A stretch of DNA of 64,000 bases, taken from contig JAFEKR010000007.1 in the NCBI GenBank assembly GCA_019022495.1, forward strand, positions 310,001 through 374,000, given 5' to 3'. Positions 1 through 11,820 of the stretch are shown piece by piece. The notes beneath the pieces are model-generated. The model was given only the letters and a program-made list of their open reading frames with translations, was not told the DNA's origin and ran no database searches. Position 1 is the first letter of the stretch. Each line of letters begins with the position of its first letter. This DNA comes from Epichloe hybrida. Lineage: Eukaryota > Ascomycota > Sordariomycetes > Hypocreales > Clavicipitaceae. The position numbers and the translations under genes are program-made.

Positions 1-3000
1 AGGCAATGGAGCCTCGCAAGCCTGTGGCAGCAGTGGACGCTGCCTAAGTGAAACCGACGGATCCAAGAGGACAAATGGAAGTCTCTACGTTGAGGCAAGT
101 GGAATCAGTCTAGATGGTGGTTCCCAGACGAGCAACGGAAATGGCACAACGAATGGCATCCAAGATGGAACAGCGCAAGCCAATAGAGGCGGATGCTGTA
201 TGTACAACGGCAACGGCCCACCGGCCGGAGGGTGTTGCATGCGAAAGAACGGGCTGAATGACCAGCTCATTAAGCGATTTAATCCGCCCGGATTCATAGA
301 GTACAACCCTGATACGGAACTCATTTTCCCACCTGCCTTGAAGAAGCACGAGCTGCGGCCACTTGCATTTGGTAACAAACGGAAAAGATGGTATCGACCA
401 ACAACACTGGACCAGCTCCTCCAGATCAAACGAGTTCACCCTCAGGCCAAGATCATTGGTGGGAGTAGCGAGACTCATATCGAGATCAAATTCAAGGCTC
501 TCCAGTATCCCGCCTCAGTTTTTGTCGGCGATATAGCAGAGCTCAGGCAATATGAGTTCAAAGAAGATCATATCGAGATTGGCGGTAACGTCGTCTTGAC
601 GGACCTGGAGGGTATCTGTAAGAAAGCCATCGAGCACTATGGCCACGGACGAGGGCAGGTGTTTGAGAACATTATGAAACAGCTCAAGTTTTTTGCTGGA
701 AGACAAATTCGAAATGTCGGCACACCTGCTGGTAATCTGGCAACTGCCTCGCCCATCTCTGACTTGAACCCAGCGCTCTGGGCTGCCGACGCCGTCCTTG
801 TGACCAAGTCAGCAACTCAGGAGACAGAGATCCCCATGTCATCATTCTTCACCGGATATCGAAAGACGGCTCTATCCCAGGATGCAATCATCGCATCCAT
901 AAGAATACCCGTGACCGCGGCGAAGAACGAGTTCTATCGAGCCTACAAGCAGGCCAAGCGGAAGGATGATGACATTGCCATTGTAACTGGCGCGCTCAGA
1001 GTCAAGCTGAACGACGAAGGTATCGTCTCCGAATGTAGCTTGATTTACGGTGGCATGACTGCTACTACGTGCTCCGCAAAGAAAGCCACCGCATATGTCA
1101 TTGGCAAAAAGTTTGCCGAGCTCGAGACTTTGGAAGGCGTCATGAATGCTTTGGGTGAAGACTTCGACATGCAGTTCAGCGTCCCCGGAGGCATGGCTTC
1201 CTACAGAAAAGCACTTGCTCTTGGATTTTTCTATCGTTTCTATCACGATGTTCTGACAAATATGGATGGAAAAAGCAAGCATGTGGACAAGGAAGCCATC
1301 GACGAGCTCGAAAGGGCCCTGTCAAAAGGTACTGTTGACGAGACATCTGCGGCCGCCTACGAGCGAGAGGTTACCGGAAAATCGAACCCTCATCTCGCTG
1401 CTTTGAGGCAAACCACAGGTGAGGCCCAGTACACGGATGATATACCCGCTCTGAAGAATGAACTTTTTGGATGCTGGGTCCTGTCGACAAAGGCTCACGC
1501 CAAGATCAAGTCGGTTGACTACTCCCAAGCGCTTGACATGCCTGGCGTGGTCGACTTTATTGACAAAAATGACATGCCTTCTGCCGACGCCAACAAGTTT
1601 GGGCCACCAAACTTTGACGAGGTATTCTTCGCCGAGGGAGAGGTTCACACAGCCGGACAAGCCATTGCCATGGTTCTGGCCACCTCGGCCAACAGAGCTG
1701 CTGAAGCAGCCAGAGCCGTCAAGGTCGAATATGAAGAGTTGCCGGCCATTTTGACCATGGAAGAGGCCATCGCCAAAAAGAGCTTTCACCCTGTGTATCG
1801 AGAGATCAAAAAGGGCGACGCCGAAGGTGCTTTCGAAGACTGCGACCACGTCTTTACGGGTACAGCTCGCATGGGTGGGCAAGAACACTTTTACCTCGAG
1901 ACCAATGCCTGCGTTGCCGTGCCTAAGCGCGAGGATGGGGAAATGGAGCTCTTTGCCAGTACGCAGAATGCCAACGAAACGTAAGTTGACAGAGAACCTC
2001 CCAACTTGGACATTCCTGTTTCCCATTCTTGCACTTACCCTGTGAGAAACAAATCATGCTGATACTCGCCTGTAGTCAGGTATTTGCGGCCCGAGTCTGT
2101 GATGTGCCAGCGAACAGAATCAATGTCAGAGTGAAGAGACTTGGCGGCGGGTTCGGCGGCAAAGAGTCGCGATCTGTGATTCTCAGTTCTGCTGTTGCCT
2201 TGGCTGCCCACAAAACAGGAAGACCAGTCCGTTGCATGTTGACTCGAGAGGAGGACATGGTCACCATGGGTCAGAGGCATCCTTTCCTGGCCTACTACAA
2301 GGTCGGCGTCAACAAAGATGGAAAGATCCAGGCCGTCGACCTCGACATCTACAGCAATGCCGGATGGACCTTTGATCTCAGCACCGCCGTGCTCGAGCGC
2401 TCCTTGTCCCACTCTGACGGATGTTACTTCATACCCAACATGTACGTCCGTGGTCGAATCTGCAGGACGAATACGGTCTCGAATACGGCCTTCCGAGGAT
2501 TCGGTGGCCCTCAAGGCATGTTCATCGCCGAGACGTACATGGAGGAGGTAGCAGATCGTTTGGGTATGCCTGTCGAACAACTCCGTGAAATCAACTTTTA
2601 CAAACCCCACGGCATCACGCATTTCAACCAGGTCATTGAAGACTGGCACGTACCACTCATGTACAAGCAAGTCAGGGATGAGAGCGACTACAACCTCCGC
2701 AAAGCGGCCGCGTCCATGTTCAACGACGACTACAAGTGGCGCAAGCGAGGGATGGCCATGATCCCCACCAAGTTTGGCATCTCCTTCACCGCGCTGTTCC
2801 TCAACCAAGCCGGCTCCCTGGTACACATCTACCACGACGGGTCTATTCTGGTTGCCCACGGCGGTACGGAAATGGGCCAAGGTCTACATACCAAAATCGC
2901 CATGATTGTCGCGCAGGCTCTCAAGGTGCCTCTCGAGACTGTCTTGATCTCCGAGACGGCCACCAACACCGTCGCCAATGCGTCTGCCACAGCCGCGTCT

Positions 3001-3798
3001 GCCTCGTCGGACCTCAACGGCTATGCGGCCTTCAACGCCTGCCAGCAGCTCAACGAGCGATTGGCTCCCTACCGCGCCAGACTCGGCGGCAAGGCCACCA
3101 TGAAGGACATTGCCCACGCGGCGTACACGGACCGCGTGAATCTCTCGGCACAGGGCTTCTACAAGACGCCCGATATTGGGTACGTATGGGGCGAGAACAA
3201 GGGCAAGATGTTCTTCTACTTCACGCAGGGCGTGGCGGCGGCCGAAGTGGAAATCGACACGCTGACGGGAACATGGACGTGCCTCCGGGCTGACATTAAA
3301 ATGGACGTCGGCCATTCCATCAACCCGTCCATCGACTATGGTCAAATCCAAGGCGCCTTCGTCCAGGGAATGGGTCTCTTCACCATGGAGGAATCCCTCT
3401 GGGTACGCAATGGGCCCATGGCGGGTAATTTGTTCACAAGGGGACCAGGAGCCTACAAGATCCCCGGCTTCCGAGACATCCCCCAACAGTTCAATGTCAC
3501 GCTCCTCAAAGACGTGGAGTGGAAAGAGCTGCGTACCATCCAGCGAAGCAGAGGTGTAGGAGAACCGCCGCTCTTCATGGGCAGCGCCGTCTTCTTCGCC
3601 ATCAGAGACGCCCTCAAGTCGGCAAGGAAGGTGGCAGGTGTGGGGGCCACGGTGGGAAAGGACCACTGCGAGGGACTTCTCAGGTTAGAAAGTCCCGCGA
3701 CGCCAGAACGCATCAGATTGGCTTGTGAAGATGACATCATGAGGAGAGCAAGGGTGACGCCCAAGGAGGGAGAGCAGAGCTTCTTTGTGGTGATTTGA
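1..3798 (+). CDS. hxA: Xanthine dehydrogenase (purine hydroxylase I), 5'-truncated by window
   Basis: Oxidises hypoxanthine and xanthine to uric acid in purine catabolism, using Fe-S, FAD and molybdopterin centres. Coding is open from base 2. Exon a is 2-1980, the intron 1981-2075 (GTAAGT...TGTAG), exon b 2076-3798, giving 1233 visible residues. The two N-terminal Fe-S domains lie outside the window. What remains starts in the Gly/Ser/Asn-rich linker with a GGCCM motif. The FAD domain follows, with AGNLATASPISDLNP. The molybdenum domain then shows GGQEHFYLET, VKRLGGGFGGKE, NTAFRGFGGPQ and RGVGEPPLF, which carries the catalytic-type Glu. The intron splits the conserved STQN-x-x-ET/Q segment, and joining the exons restores it. 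The next gene is 1.3 kb downstream on the same strand. Family assignment is secure; xanthine versus nicotinate preference of the paralogue cannot be settled by eye. Confidence 0.95.
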
Positions 3799-5131
3799 AA
3801 TGTTCGGGAGGGGCTGATTTTTGTTTCACGTTCATATGAAGTAAGGCCCGGGAAATGATGAGACCTGATGGGGCCAGGATGATATGAAGGGTTTTTTTTT
3901 TTTGGAAATGTGGGAGATGACACATGGCTGAGAATGAATGGATTATGATAATGTGAAATGCAAAGTAAATAAATGCAAAAGCAAACAATGTTCAGAGGGA
4001 AAATATGCACGAGCCGAAGCATGCATGATAGCCGAGCAAGGTGGAAGAGGACGCCCTGGGAGCAGGCAGCCCACTAGCGGGGCAAAAATTCGACAAGATG
4101 CCGAGTAGAGGAACTCAGGACGGCAAGTTCAAGACCGAGGCCAAGGCCGAAATTTCCTCTCCCGAGACTATTTATGTCCGTGACGACTCCGGATGGGTGG
4201 GCGGGCTCAGTGCTCCGTAATAAAAATCAATGTAGACCAATCAGCCAGTGCGTATTTCAATTGAAAACACGGAGCATTTGATGGCAATGGCGGAAGAAAG
4301 TGCAGGTGCACGAGATGCTCACGCGGCCCATCCATGTGAAAATACGTATGCTTGCCGGGCGGAGCTGATTGTACGTTGAAATCGCTAGTAGAGGTGCAGA
4401 TGGGATGACTTGATGACTGAACGAACGGAAGGAGCTGACCAAGGCTGGGGACGGGGACCTGCCTGGCCTGGCCTTGGGCTTGTTAGCGGCATCGCCGGCA
4501 TGTGTCCAGGGCGCCCTTTCCAGGTACCTAGGTGGTCGAGGTCGAGTTGGTTTGCTCTCGTGCCTCTTCTTCAGCTTCCTCCGCGCCCTCAACTTCACAT
4601 TCAACCTCGCTGACCTCGTTGCTCACCAGTTTCCCTCCTCCTCTTCCTTCTCTCCCTGACCTGCGACCTGCGAGTGCGTATCTTCCTAGGTTGAGCCATT
4701 CTCGAATCTCCTGGCTCGCGACCTGCGGCGGCGACGGGCAATATCGCCCCCCCGCCAAATTGCCCCCCTCCTCCCCCTGCATACGATCTTGCATATTATT
4801 ACCCAGAGCCAGCTAAAACCACCACCACCACCACCACCACCACCCTTCTGCCCGCCAACAAAAAATCGTGGGCGCGAATTGGCGAACCAGGTTGGATTGC
4901 TCCGGGCTTGTTGCACAAATCCCGGCTTATACGCTATCCCTCGCGATCCCGACAAGCCCAGCATGCCGTATTGCCCTTTGGCGCCATCGTAACAAGGAAC
5001 TCGAGCCGAGCCACATGGGACAAGGCTGCAACTTCCCGACGATAGCAAATCACGACACGACCGGCCGTCTGTCCTGCGTAACCTCCAGAACCAATGGAAC
5101 GAGCACCGACGGAGTAGCCGGGACCTCCATC
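3799..5131. other. Intergenic region: hxA 3' flank and acuM-like promoter/leader
   Basis: No gene seen. The first part is the AT-rich 3' flank of the dehydrogenase. The second part is pyrimidine-rich and holds a CCA/CAC trinucleotide tract at 4819-4845, probably in the promoter or leader of the downstream regulator. An ATG at 5015 is in frame with that gene and could extend its protein by 39 residues. Confidence 0.6.
4819..4845 (+). repeat. CCA trinucleotide microsatellite
   Basis: About nine perfect CCA units, upstream of the acuM-like gene and outside any supported coding exon. Confidence 0.9.
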
Positions 5132-7548
5132 ATGGACGAAGAAGCCAGAGCGACTGAGCGCGCCAAAGCCAACACGGCGGACAAGCCCGACGCCAAGGAT
5201 CGCGACAAAAGTAATGGCAATGGCACATTCAACTCCAAGAGCCCCAAGAAGCGGCGCAAGGTGAATCATGGTACGCCAATATTGATCTCATGTCTACACC
5301 TATCATGTTTCTCGTGAACGAGTCCCGGCCAAAGAAGACCTCTTGGGTATACATTGTTTTGCGCAGGCTGTTCTCCGTCGTGCGTCGACATATACTCGGC
5401 ACTCCGACAGTCTGACCCTTTGCCCTTGTCTTTGAGCGGTTGCGCAAAATATTACCCGGGAACATGTTCATAGTAGCTAACTTTTGCCAACAGCCTGTGT
5501 ATATTGTCGAAGATCCGTGAGTTCTGTCTGCCGGCTTTCCATTTCTCTGTCGGACGGGAGCTTTTTTTTCCAGGGACAGACCAGGCTTGCTTCCGCGCCT
5601 GTCTCGTCGTGCTCGTCGCCGTGCCCGTCGTCGTCGTCATCATCATCGTCATTGTCAGGACAGATAATGCTAACTTCTTCCCTCCCCCCCCCCCCTTCCC
5701 GTAGCACATGACTTGCGATCTTGTACGTATGACGTGGACCACGTAGTCGTGATAGAGGGCCTACCACTCTTGCTCCTTTGCAATGAATCTGCGGCGAGGT
5801 TGCTCTGCCGCCAACTGCGCCTCCCCCCAATATCTATCCTTACCCCCCTTATGCAGCTCCACTAATGTTGTGTACAGGAGAGGCCATGTACCAGATGTAT
5901 CAAACGTAACATTGGACATCTTTGCCACGACGAACCCCGTGACGCCGACACAAAGAAGCTGAAGAATGGCAAAGCTCCCTCATCAGTTGACGAGTCGGAC
6001 GCACAATCACAAGCACCCTCAGACGTGGCTAGGAGTTCAATATCGAGTACCATGGGCCCACCGCCTTTTGACGGCATGCGACAGCGCTCTGGTTCCAGTT
6101 TCGCCGCTGGAGGCGTTCTCGGCCAAGGAAATACCATGCCGTTGGTGACACCAGGTTCCGGCTCAGGCTTGCAAGGGAACAGCCTGAATAACGGCGGCAC
6201 GGGAAATGCTAACCAATGTGAGTTGCTGCCCAGCGTGTCCCAAGCCGTTCATCATGGACCAGCAATTATTTTGGGTCCCCCTTCTTGCCCAGACAAAGAC
6301 TGCCATTTTCTGGCAATTTTCTCCGAAGGGCTTGCTTTTTCTGGTTATTGCAGACATGTCCCTGTTTGCCGTCTGCTGATTAGCTCGTAGTTTCCGGTAT
6401 TTCAGATGCTTGGCTCACTGCGCAGAATTACAATGACATGAGCTCGTACAATCCAAACTACATGATTGCTCCCCATGTTACACACGAATTCAACTTACTT
6501 AATGACCTGCTTCACAACGGCTTGCTTGACGACAATAATTTGACAGGAGACGAATCTCGACAACTGACGGCGCTGGGTCAAGCAAACCAATCCGACATGC
6601 TGTCTGGCTTTGGAGGCACTCCCGGCCTCTCTGCGAGCAGTTCGGCGCCTCCAAGTGGCCGCACAGGCAATCTGATGCCTCCTCCACCAAAGGATGGCAA
6701 AGGAAACAAAAGATGTGCAAATTCAACGTCGGATAAGACTCGCGAGTACTACTTACAGGCAGCTGATCCGTCAGGTAATGACAATGCCGAGGAACGAATG
6801 GCTCGAGTGCTGCACGCCAAGTATGATGCGGGCTTGCTGAAACCTTTCAACTATATCAACGGCTACGCTCGACTTGGCAAATACCTGGATGGTCATATTG
6901 CGGCGTCGTCGAAACAAAAGATTCTGCGAACAATCAACCAGTTTCGGCCAAAATTCAGGGAAAAGGCTCAAGGCTTGACCGACATGCAACTGGTCATTGT
7001 CGAGATGTGGTTCGAGAAGCAGTTGATGGACTATGATCGCGTGTTTGCATCCATGGCCGTCCCTGCGTGCTGCTGGAGACGAACAGGAGAGATATTTAGG
7101 GGTAATAAGGAGATGGCTGAGCTCATCAACGTACCTGTAGATCAACTTCGCGATGTAAGATGCTCCGCTCGTTCCACGTCGGTACAACTGTGAGGCGCGT
7201 TTCTTCTGGGTGTCCTGTACTAACATCTCGAGTACCAGGGCAAAATTGCCTTGCACGAGATTTTGACCGAAGAATCAATGGTGCGGTACTGGGAAGAATT
7301 CGGCACAATCGCCTTCGATCCGGCTCATGATACGTTGCTGACAGCATGCTCCCTGAAAAACCCGAGCGATGCGTCTGACCATCCTGTCGTCAAGTGCTGC
7401 TTCTCCTTCACAATTCGTCGCGATGATCACAAATTGTACGTCTTGATGGTTTGGACCCCTACATGATGCCACATCAGCTAACAACAACAACATCAGGCCA
7501 GCTTTGATTGTGGGCAACTTTTTGCCTCATGACCCTTCCCCGAATTGA
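5132..7548 (+). CDS. acuM: Zn2Cys6 transcriptional activator of gluconeogenesis, AcuM/Rds2 type
   Basis: Predicted nuclear DNA-binding regulator of gluconeogenic and non-fermentable-carbon genes. Seven exons: 5132-5270, 5494-5516, 5705-5722, 5878-6217, 6406-7154, 7239-7435 and 7497-7548, giving 505 residues in frame. A basic KKRRK precedes the zinc cluster, whose cysteines are at residues 48, 51, 58, 64, 67 and 76 (C-x2-C-x6-C-x5-C-x2-C-x8-C, containing RPCTRCIKRNIGHLCHDEPR). The C-terminal half looks like the PAS-like region of this family and ends FLPHDPSPN. The cluster is divided by three introns, leaving exons of 23 and 18 nt. Branch sites such as GCTAAC are visible. ATG 5132 has A at -3 and G at +4 and was chosen over the in-frame ATG at 5015. 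The family is recognised from the zinc cluster; the exact orthologue name (AcuM rather than AcuK/Ert1) is inferred. Confidence 0.85.
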
Positions 7549-8058
7549 TATTTCAAGATGTCGGGATAAGTCGCGCGCAATAAAACACAACGATTGCAAC
7601 TTTTGCTGTGATGGCGCTGGCGTCTTGTTGATTTCAGTATATCAATACAAAATAGGAAAGCACGCGCTTTCCCGCAAGTGCAGTTAGCCCGGGAGGTGCC
7701 TAGCAATAAAAGCCCATCGTGAAGGCGATATCTGAGGACCAAGGATATCTTGCAAAGTAGAAAACCAATCACCGTGAGTGACCATTGTGTGGAAGGAGCG
7801 TGCGCGCGCAAGCCTTTGCTGAGCTCGCCTGGGAAAGGGAAGGAGCGAGCCTGTCGTACTGATGCTTTCCACGTCTCCAGTCTCTCCAGTCTCTCCAGTC
7901 TCTCGAGCCCTCAACATGTCACTGCCTTGTACCACGCGCATCTCTTCCTGTTGAATTGAATGTCTTGTCTGGCGTCATGAAGGACTATACAATTTGTACT
8001 CCGAAGAAAGTGGATGATGTGATTGGTATGTGACCATTCGGCCGTTCGCATTGCAATC
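7549..8058. other. Intergenic region between acuM-like gene and ZIP4
   Basis: No gene seen. It holds the 3' flank of the activator and the presumed promoter of ZIP4, with a three-copy 9-10 nt minisatellite near 7874-7904. Confidence 0.6.
7874..7904 (+). repeat. Short tandem repeat, unit TCTCCAGTC
   Basis: Three near-identical tandem copies of the unit in non-coding DNA upstream of ZIP4. Confidence 0.85.
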
Positions 8059-11000
8059 ATGGAGGTCTACCCAATTGCTGAATTGTCTTCCATACCAGAT
8101 GTATTGGACAGCCTGCTGTCCAAACTAACAACCCACTCGTTCGACAATGCCCACCTTGAACCTCTCTTCGCTGATCTGGAAAGCACAATTCATTTAGTCA
8201 ACCTGTGGGTGACAACCCCGAAAAAAATGGACAAATCAAAACGGCCAAGACGCTTCGAATCACAGTGTCACAAGCTTTGGAATATTTGTGTACGGTCAAG
8301 AAGAAGTTTGGCTGTCCAGACGAAGCCCGAAATAACCCGTAAGAAGGGGAATAAAGTCCTAATGTCTGTTTGGTTGCTATCCTTTCTCTGCTTGGAGCTG
8401 AGCCAAATCTGGTCTGACGAGCCGAGGGACCAGACAAAGAGAGCCGCGTATTTGATGAGTCTTATGGTGCCTGTTGCGAAGGCCAGCATCAATGATTTGG
8501 ATTTCGAAACTGCTCGACTAGCGCTGCAAAGGGGTGCAGCACACCTTGATAACTTGAGCCTCGCCGCAACCCGAGTTGAGAAGCAGCTTCCACATAACAG
8601 TACCTCCTTCAACCTTCAAGTCAATCTTCAAGCCAAGTACTACGCTATGAGAATTTGGTTGGTGAGTGCATCGAGGTACCATGAAGGCCCAAGTCTACTG
8701 ACAATGAAAAGTCGTGGCAGGAAGATTGCCTTGATGTGGCGGAGCATATGTTCTCCAAGGCCGACGCCTTCCGCGGGGCCCTTGATGTTGATTCGGCTGA
8801 AATCCTGGCTGAAATGATACAAAGAGTTGGTTCCGCTTTACTTTCGAGGAACAACGTCGACCACGGACTCGCATGGCTACACCGAGCTGAGTCTATTTTA
8901 TGTTTAAAGGCTGGTGAACTATCCGCTCGGGGGCGACATTTATATCTTGCGGTATGCAACGATTTGATATCTAATTTCCTTCCTGGATCTCCCTGTGAGA
9001 ACTTAGAAGAAGTTGAAAGAATAATTCAACAGGCTCAGTCAGTCCTTGGAGATAACCCGATCTTGCCTCACTGGTGGCTCAGAGCACATGATTTCATGCA
9101 GGGTGACGTGTGCGATGACGACGAAGACAGATATTCTGAGGCTTTGAAACGTTTGATCTTGATAACAGAGTCACAGGACAGCTTCCTGCCTCTTATATTA
9201 AATCATCTCAGAAGTTTTAGGCGCAAAAGCCCTACTCGTGCTGCTGACCTGCTGACCCAACTCTTACTGGAGCCCGATGTGGTCGGTAGAAACGCGCAGT
9301 GTATCGGGAGAATACTATTCTTGCGGATATTCATCGTATCAGATAAAGAAAGGCATGATGAGGAATGCGAACATCTTTCAGACATCATCAATCGAGTTCA
9401 CGACCAAATCTCAACACCAATTGCATCTTTTGCCGTGGACTTGTGCCATTCCGTGAGATACTTCCCACGCAACAGCAATAAAATACTGGGGCATTTGCTC
9501 ATTCTTCACAGTTAATTTGGGAGAAAATTAAGTCTGCCTCAGTTTCGGAAAACATTGACCTCGTTGAATTCTGGTGCGAATTAGCGCTTCGCCCACTATT
9601 CACCAGTAGCGGGAAACAAGGCATCGGCAAATTTATCCGCAATCTCCTCCTCTGTGGAGTAAGACGTAACGAGCTACATATTCATGACTATGAACCTGAT
9701 TCCATTCATAGCTTCTGTGGAGACGATGTTAGTCTTACACATTACTTGAGTTTCAAAGCCTCTTTGCTCAGCTAGAACCACGAGCTAGGCTTCAAAACCT
9801 TACAGAATATGGTCAGCACGAGGGACCTCTACAGAGGCCAGGACTTGTTATACGCCTGTCTCAGTCAAGCTGGCAGTGGACAAGACCGAGAGTTCATACT
9901 GAGCACTCTTCAGTCATTGGTCAAGACATGCGACGAGCCGGGGGCTGCTGATTCCATCAACTTGCCTCTTCTGCTGCGGTGTACAATACGTGTTCTACGG
10001 GCAGCAGACCAAGATGAGTACGGACAACTCAAGGACTTGGATGAGGCTCATCTAGCCCCCGATACGTGTAGACTTTTTGATAGCGGTGAGCCATTTGCAG
10101 CGCTCCAAGACGTTCATGCAAAAGCTAATGGCTTGAAAACAATCCTTAGCCGCAAAACACGCGGTTCGTGACTTAGCAAATGTCATCGACGACAGGTGCT
10201 TCACCATCCAAGAACTAGAATGGTTTCGAAAAAATTCGTATAATATAGGCATTCTTACATGTTCTGATTGGCAGCCTCGTCAGACGATTCGTCTTCTGAA
10301 CGCCTGCCTTACCTTCATTACATGCTATCCCACCGACATTGCCGTCCCGCCAGACAAAACTACCGAGCTCGCTCTCACCATTCTCCGTTGCCACTTCATC
10401 ATCTCCGCCAGCCTTCTTAAACAAGCGCGAGCAGATGATGATTCTAGCGGTGTCCAGCACTATCAAGCGATGAGACGCCACATTGCAGACTACGGTACCA
10501 CCTTGCAGACGAAGCCTTTGTCCATCGACACCCACACACAACATGATCTAAACACCAAATACGCCACACTCTTAGTATACGACCTCGAGGCAGCGATTCG
10601 CCTAGCTCACTACGCAGACATCACCACAATAGTAACACTCCAGCGACCCCTCCGGAACATCCTAGCCTGCAAAGCAATGGGCGACGTGCTTCTTCAATCG
10701 TCAGCACCCCCCGAAGGTATAGCTCCCGATCCCCTGCTAAATCTTGTGTCTCCCCAAAAAGTCTCTTGCACTAATAAAAACAGTTCTCTTCAGTGCACTA
10801 AAGCTTATCATCAACGAAATACACACACTCGAGAAATTTGATGCCGCCAAACTAGCAAAGTACCTACGATGCTTATTTCACATCCTCCTTCCAAAAGACG
10901 ATGCTCTTGCCCTCGAGATGGTGGACCAGTTTACACAAGTAACTCTGGAAAGCAAAGCTGTCGGCATGCCCCTTGCAACTATACAGATAGAATGGTTTGT

Positions 11001-11184
11001 AGTCAGGACCTTCAACCACGCGCTAGACCATTATGTTCAGTTTCGAGAACAGACCTGCCGAATATGGGCCTCCAAGGCTATGAAGCTGGCCGATTTGGTG
11101 GAAGACGGCGGTGTCTTGGTCAACACTTTGCGAACCAGGTTTGGGCAGTTGCGTTTTCAGGATGAAGTTGGTGTCTCTACATGA
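8059..11184 (+). pseudogene. zip4: ZIP4/SPO22 meiosis protein, with two apparent frame lesions (may be intact in reality)
   Basis: TPR-type meiotic protein of the synapsis/crossover (ZMM) group. Exons inferred: 8059-8661, 8712-9452, 9512-10085, 10150-10716, 10762-11184, about 968 codons, a normal family length. Family signatures include the SWQEDCLDVAEHMFSKAD segment, the W-x-A-x2-F-N-H-A-like segment RTFNHALDHYV and the terminal TLRTRFGQLRF. Two problems exist. A TAG at 9773-9775 interrupts a segment that resembles the family on both sides; TGG to TAG would explain it. Exons 4 and 5 join with a one-base excess, which dropping one C from the six-C run at 10707-10712 would fix. Alternative splicing could hide both: a 9659-9775 intron (GTAAGA...CTAG), and a weak donor at 10686. 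Those options delete conserved-looking residues. Gene identity is fairly sure; pseudogene status is uncertain because GCD1 in this window has a similar indel. Confidence 0.7.
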
Positions 11185-11820
11185 TGAAAGGGAGAGAGAA
11201 ATGTGTAGAAAGAGAAACATCAATGCAATGATTACCTTCGCGCAGACAGGCTTGAAAGTAGTGTGGTACGTACAATCGTAGTTATAGACCTTTTTTACAG
11301 ATATTTACATGTAGCTGTAGTGACGGACAAAGGAATTCGTTTCAGCATCGACTTGGAAAGTCGAATCGTAATTAAGTTGCAAATGGGCAATGCACATATT
11401 TTCATGAGGACGACGAACTGAAAGAGCAAAGACGACCCCAGCCAAAAAAAAAAGGTACAGGCAGAACGTTTAAAGTGGAAAAGACAATCAAAGATGATGT
11501 GATAAGCTGCAAACAATCGTTTCGTAAATCAGACAGCCGCTCATGCAATTCCGTGGTATCTCCAAGCTCTTGAATCATGCCAACCAAATGACCGCTGCCA
11601 GCCATGACGCGCACCCAAAAAAATAGACAGGCCGAAAAAAGCATTAGAAAAAACATGAATGATGATGCAAAGAAAAAAAAAAGAAAAAGTCAGGAAGGGG
11701 GGGTATAAAAGCAAGGAAGAAAAAGCGGCGGCTCTTCCGTTATTGTCCATTTCCCACTACACCGCAGTCAAAATCGGCGCGCAATGCAACACACACAAGG
11801 GGCCGCAAGCATGGGCTACG
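11185..11820. other. Intergenic region between convergent ZIP4 and Zn2Cys6 gene
   Basis: No gene seen. This is shared 3' flank of two convergent genes, AT-rich with several A-runs (around 11446, 11676 and 11684) on the plus strand. No terminator motif can be called with confidence. Confidence 0.6.

Noticed and set aside
2035..3666. Two long minus-strand ORFs (281 and 260 residues) opposite xanthine dehydrogenase
   Set aside because: They are antisense shadows of a clearly conserved coding exon and contain no family motifs.
5015..5131. Upstream in-frame ATG for the AcuM-like protein
   Set aside because: Weaker start context than 5132, and the extension shows no conserved feature; not excluded.
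9659..9775. Intron GTAAGA...CTAG in ZIP4 that would remove the TAG
   Set aside because: It is in frame and possible, but it would delete about 38 residues that resemble the family; kept only as an alternative explanation.
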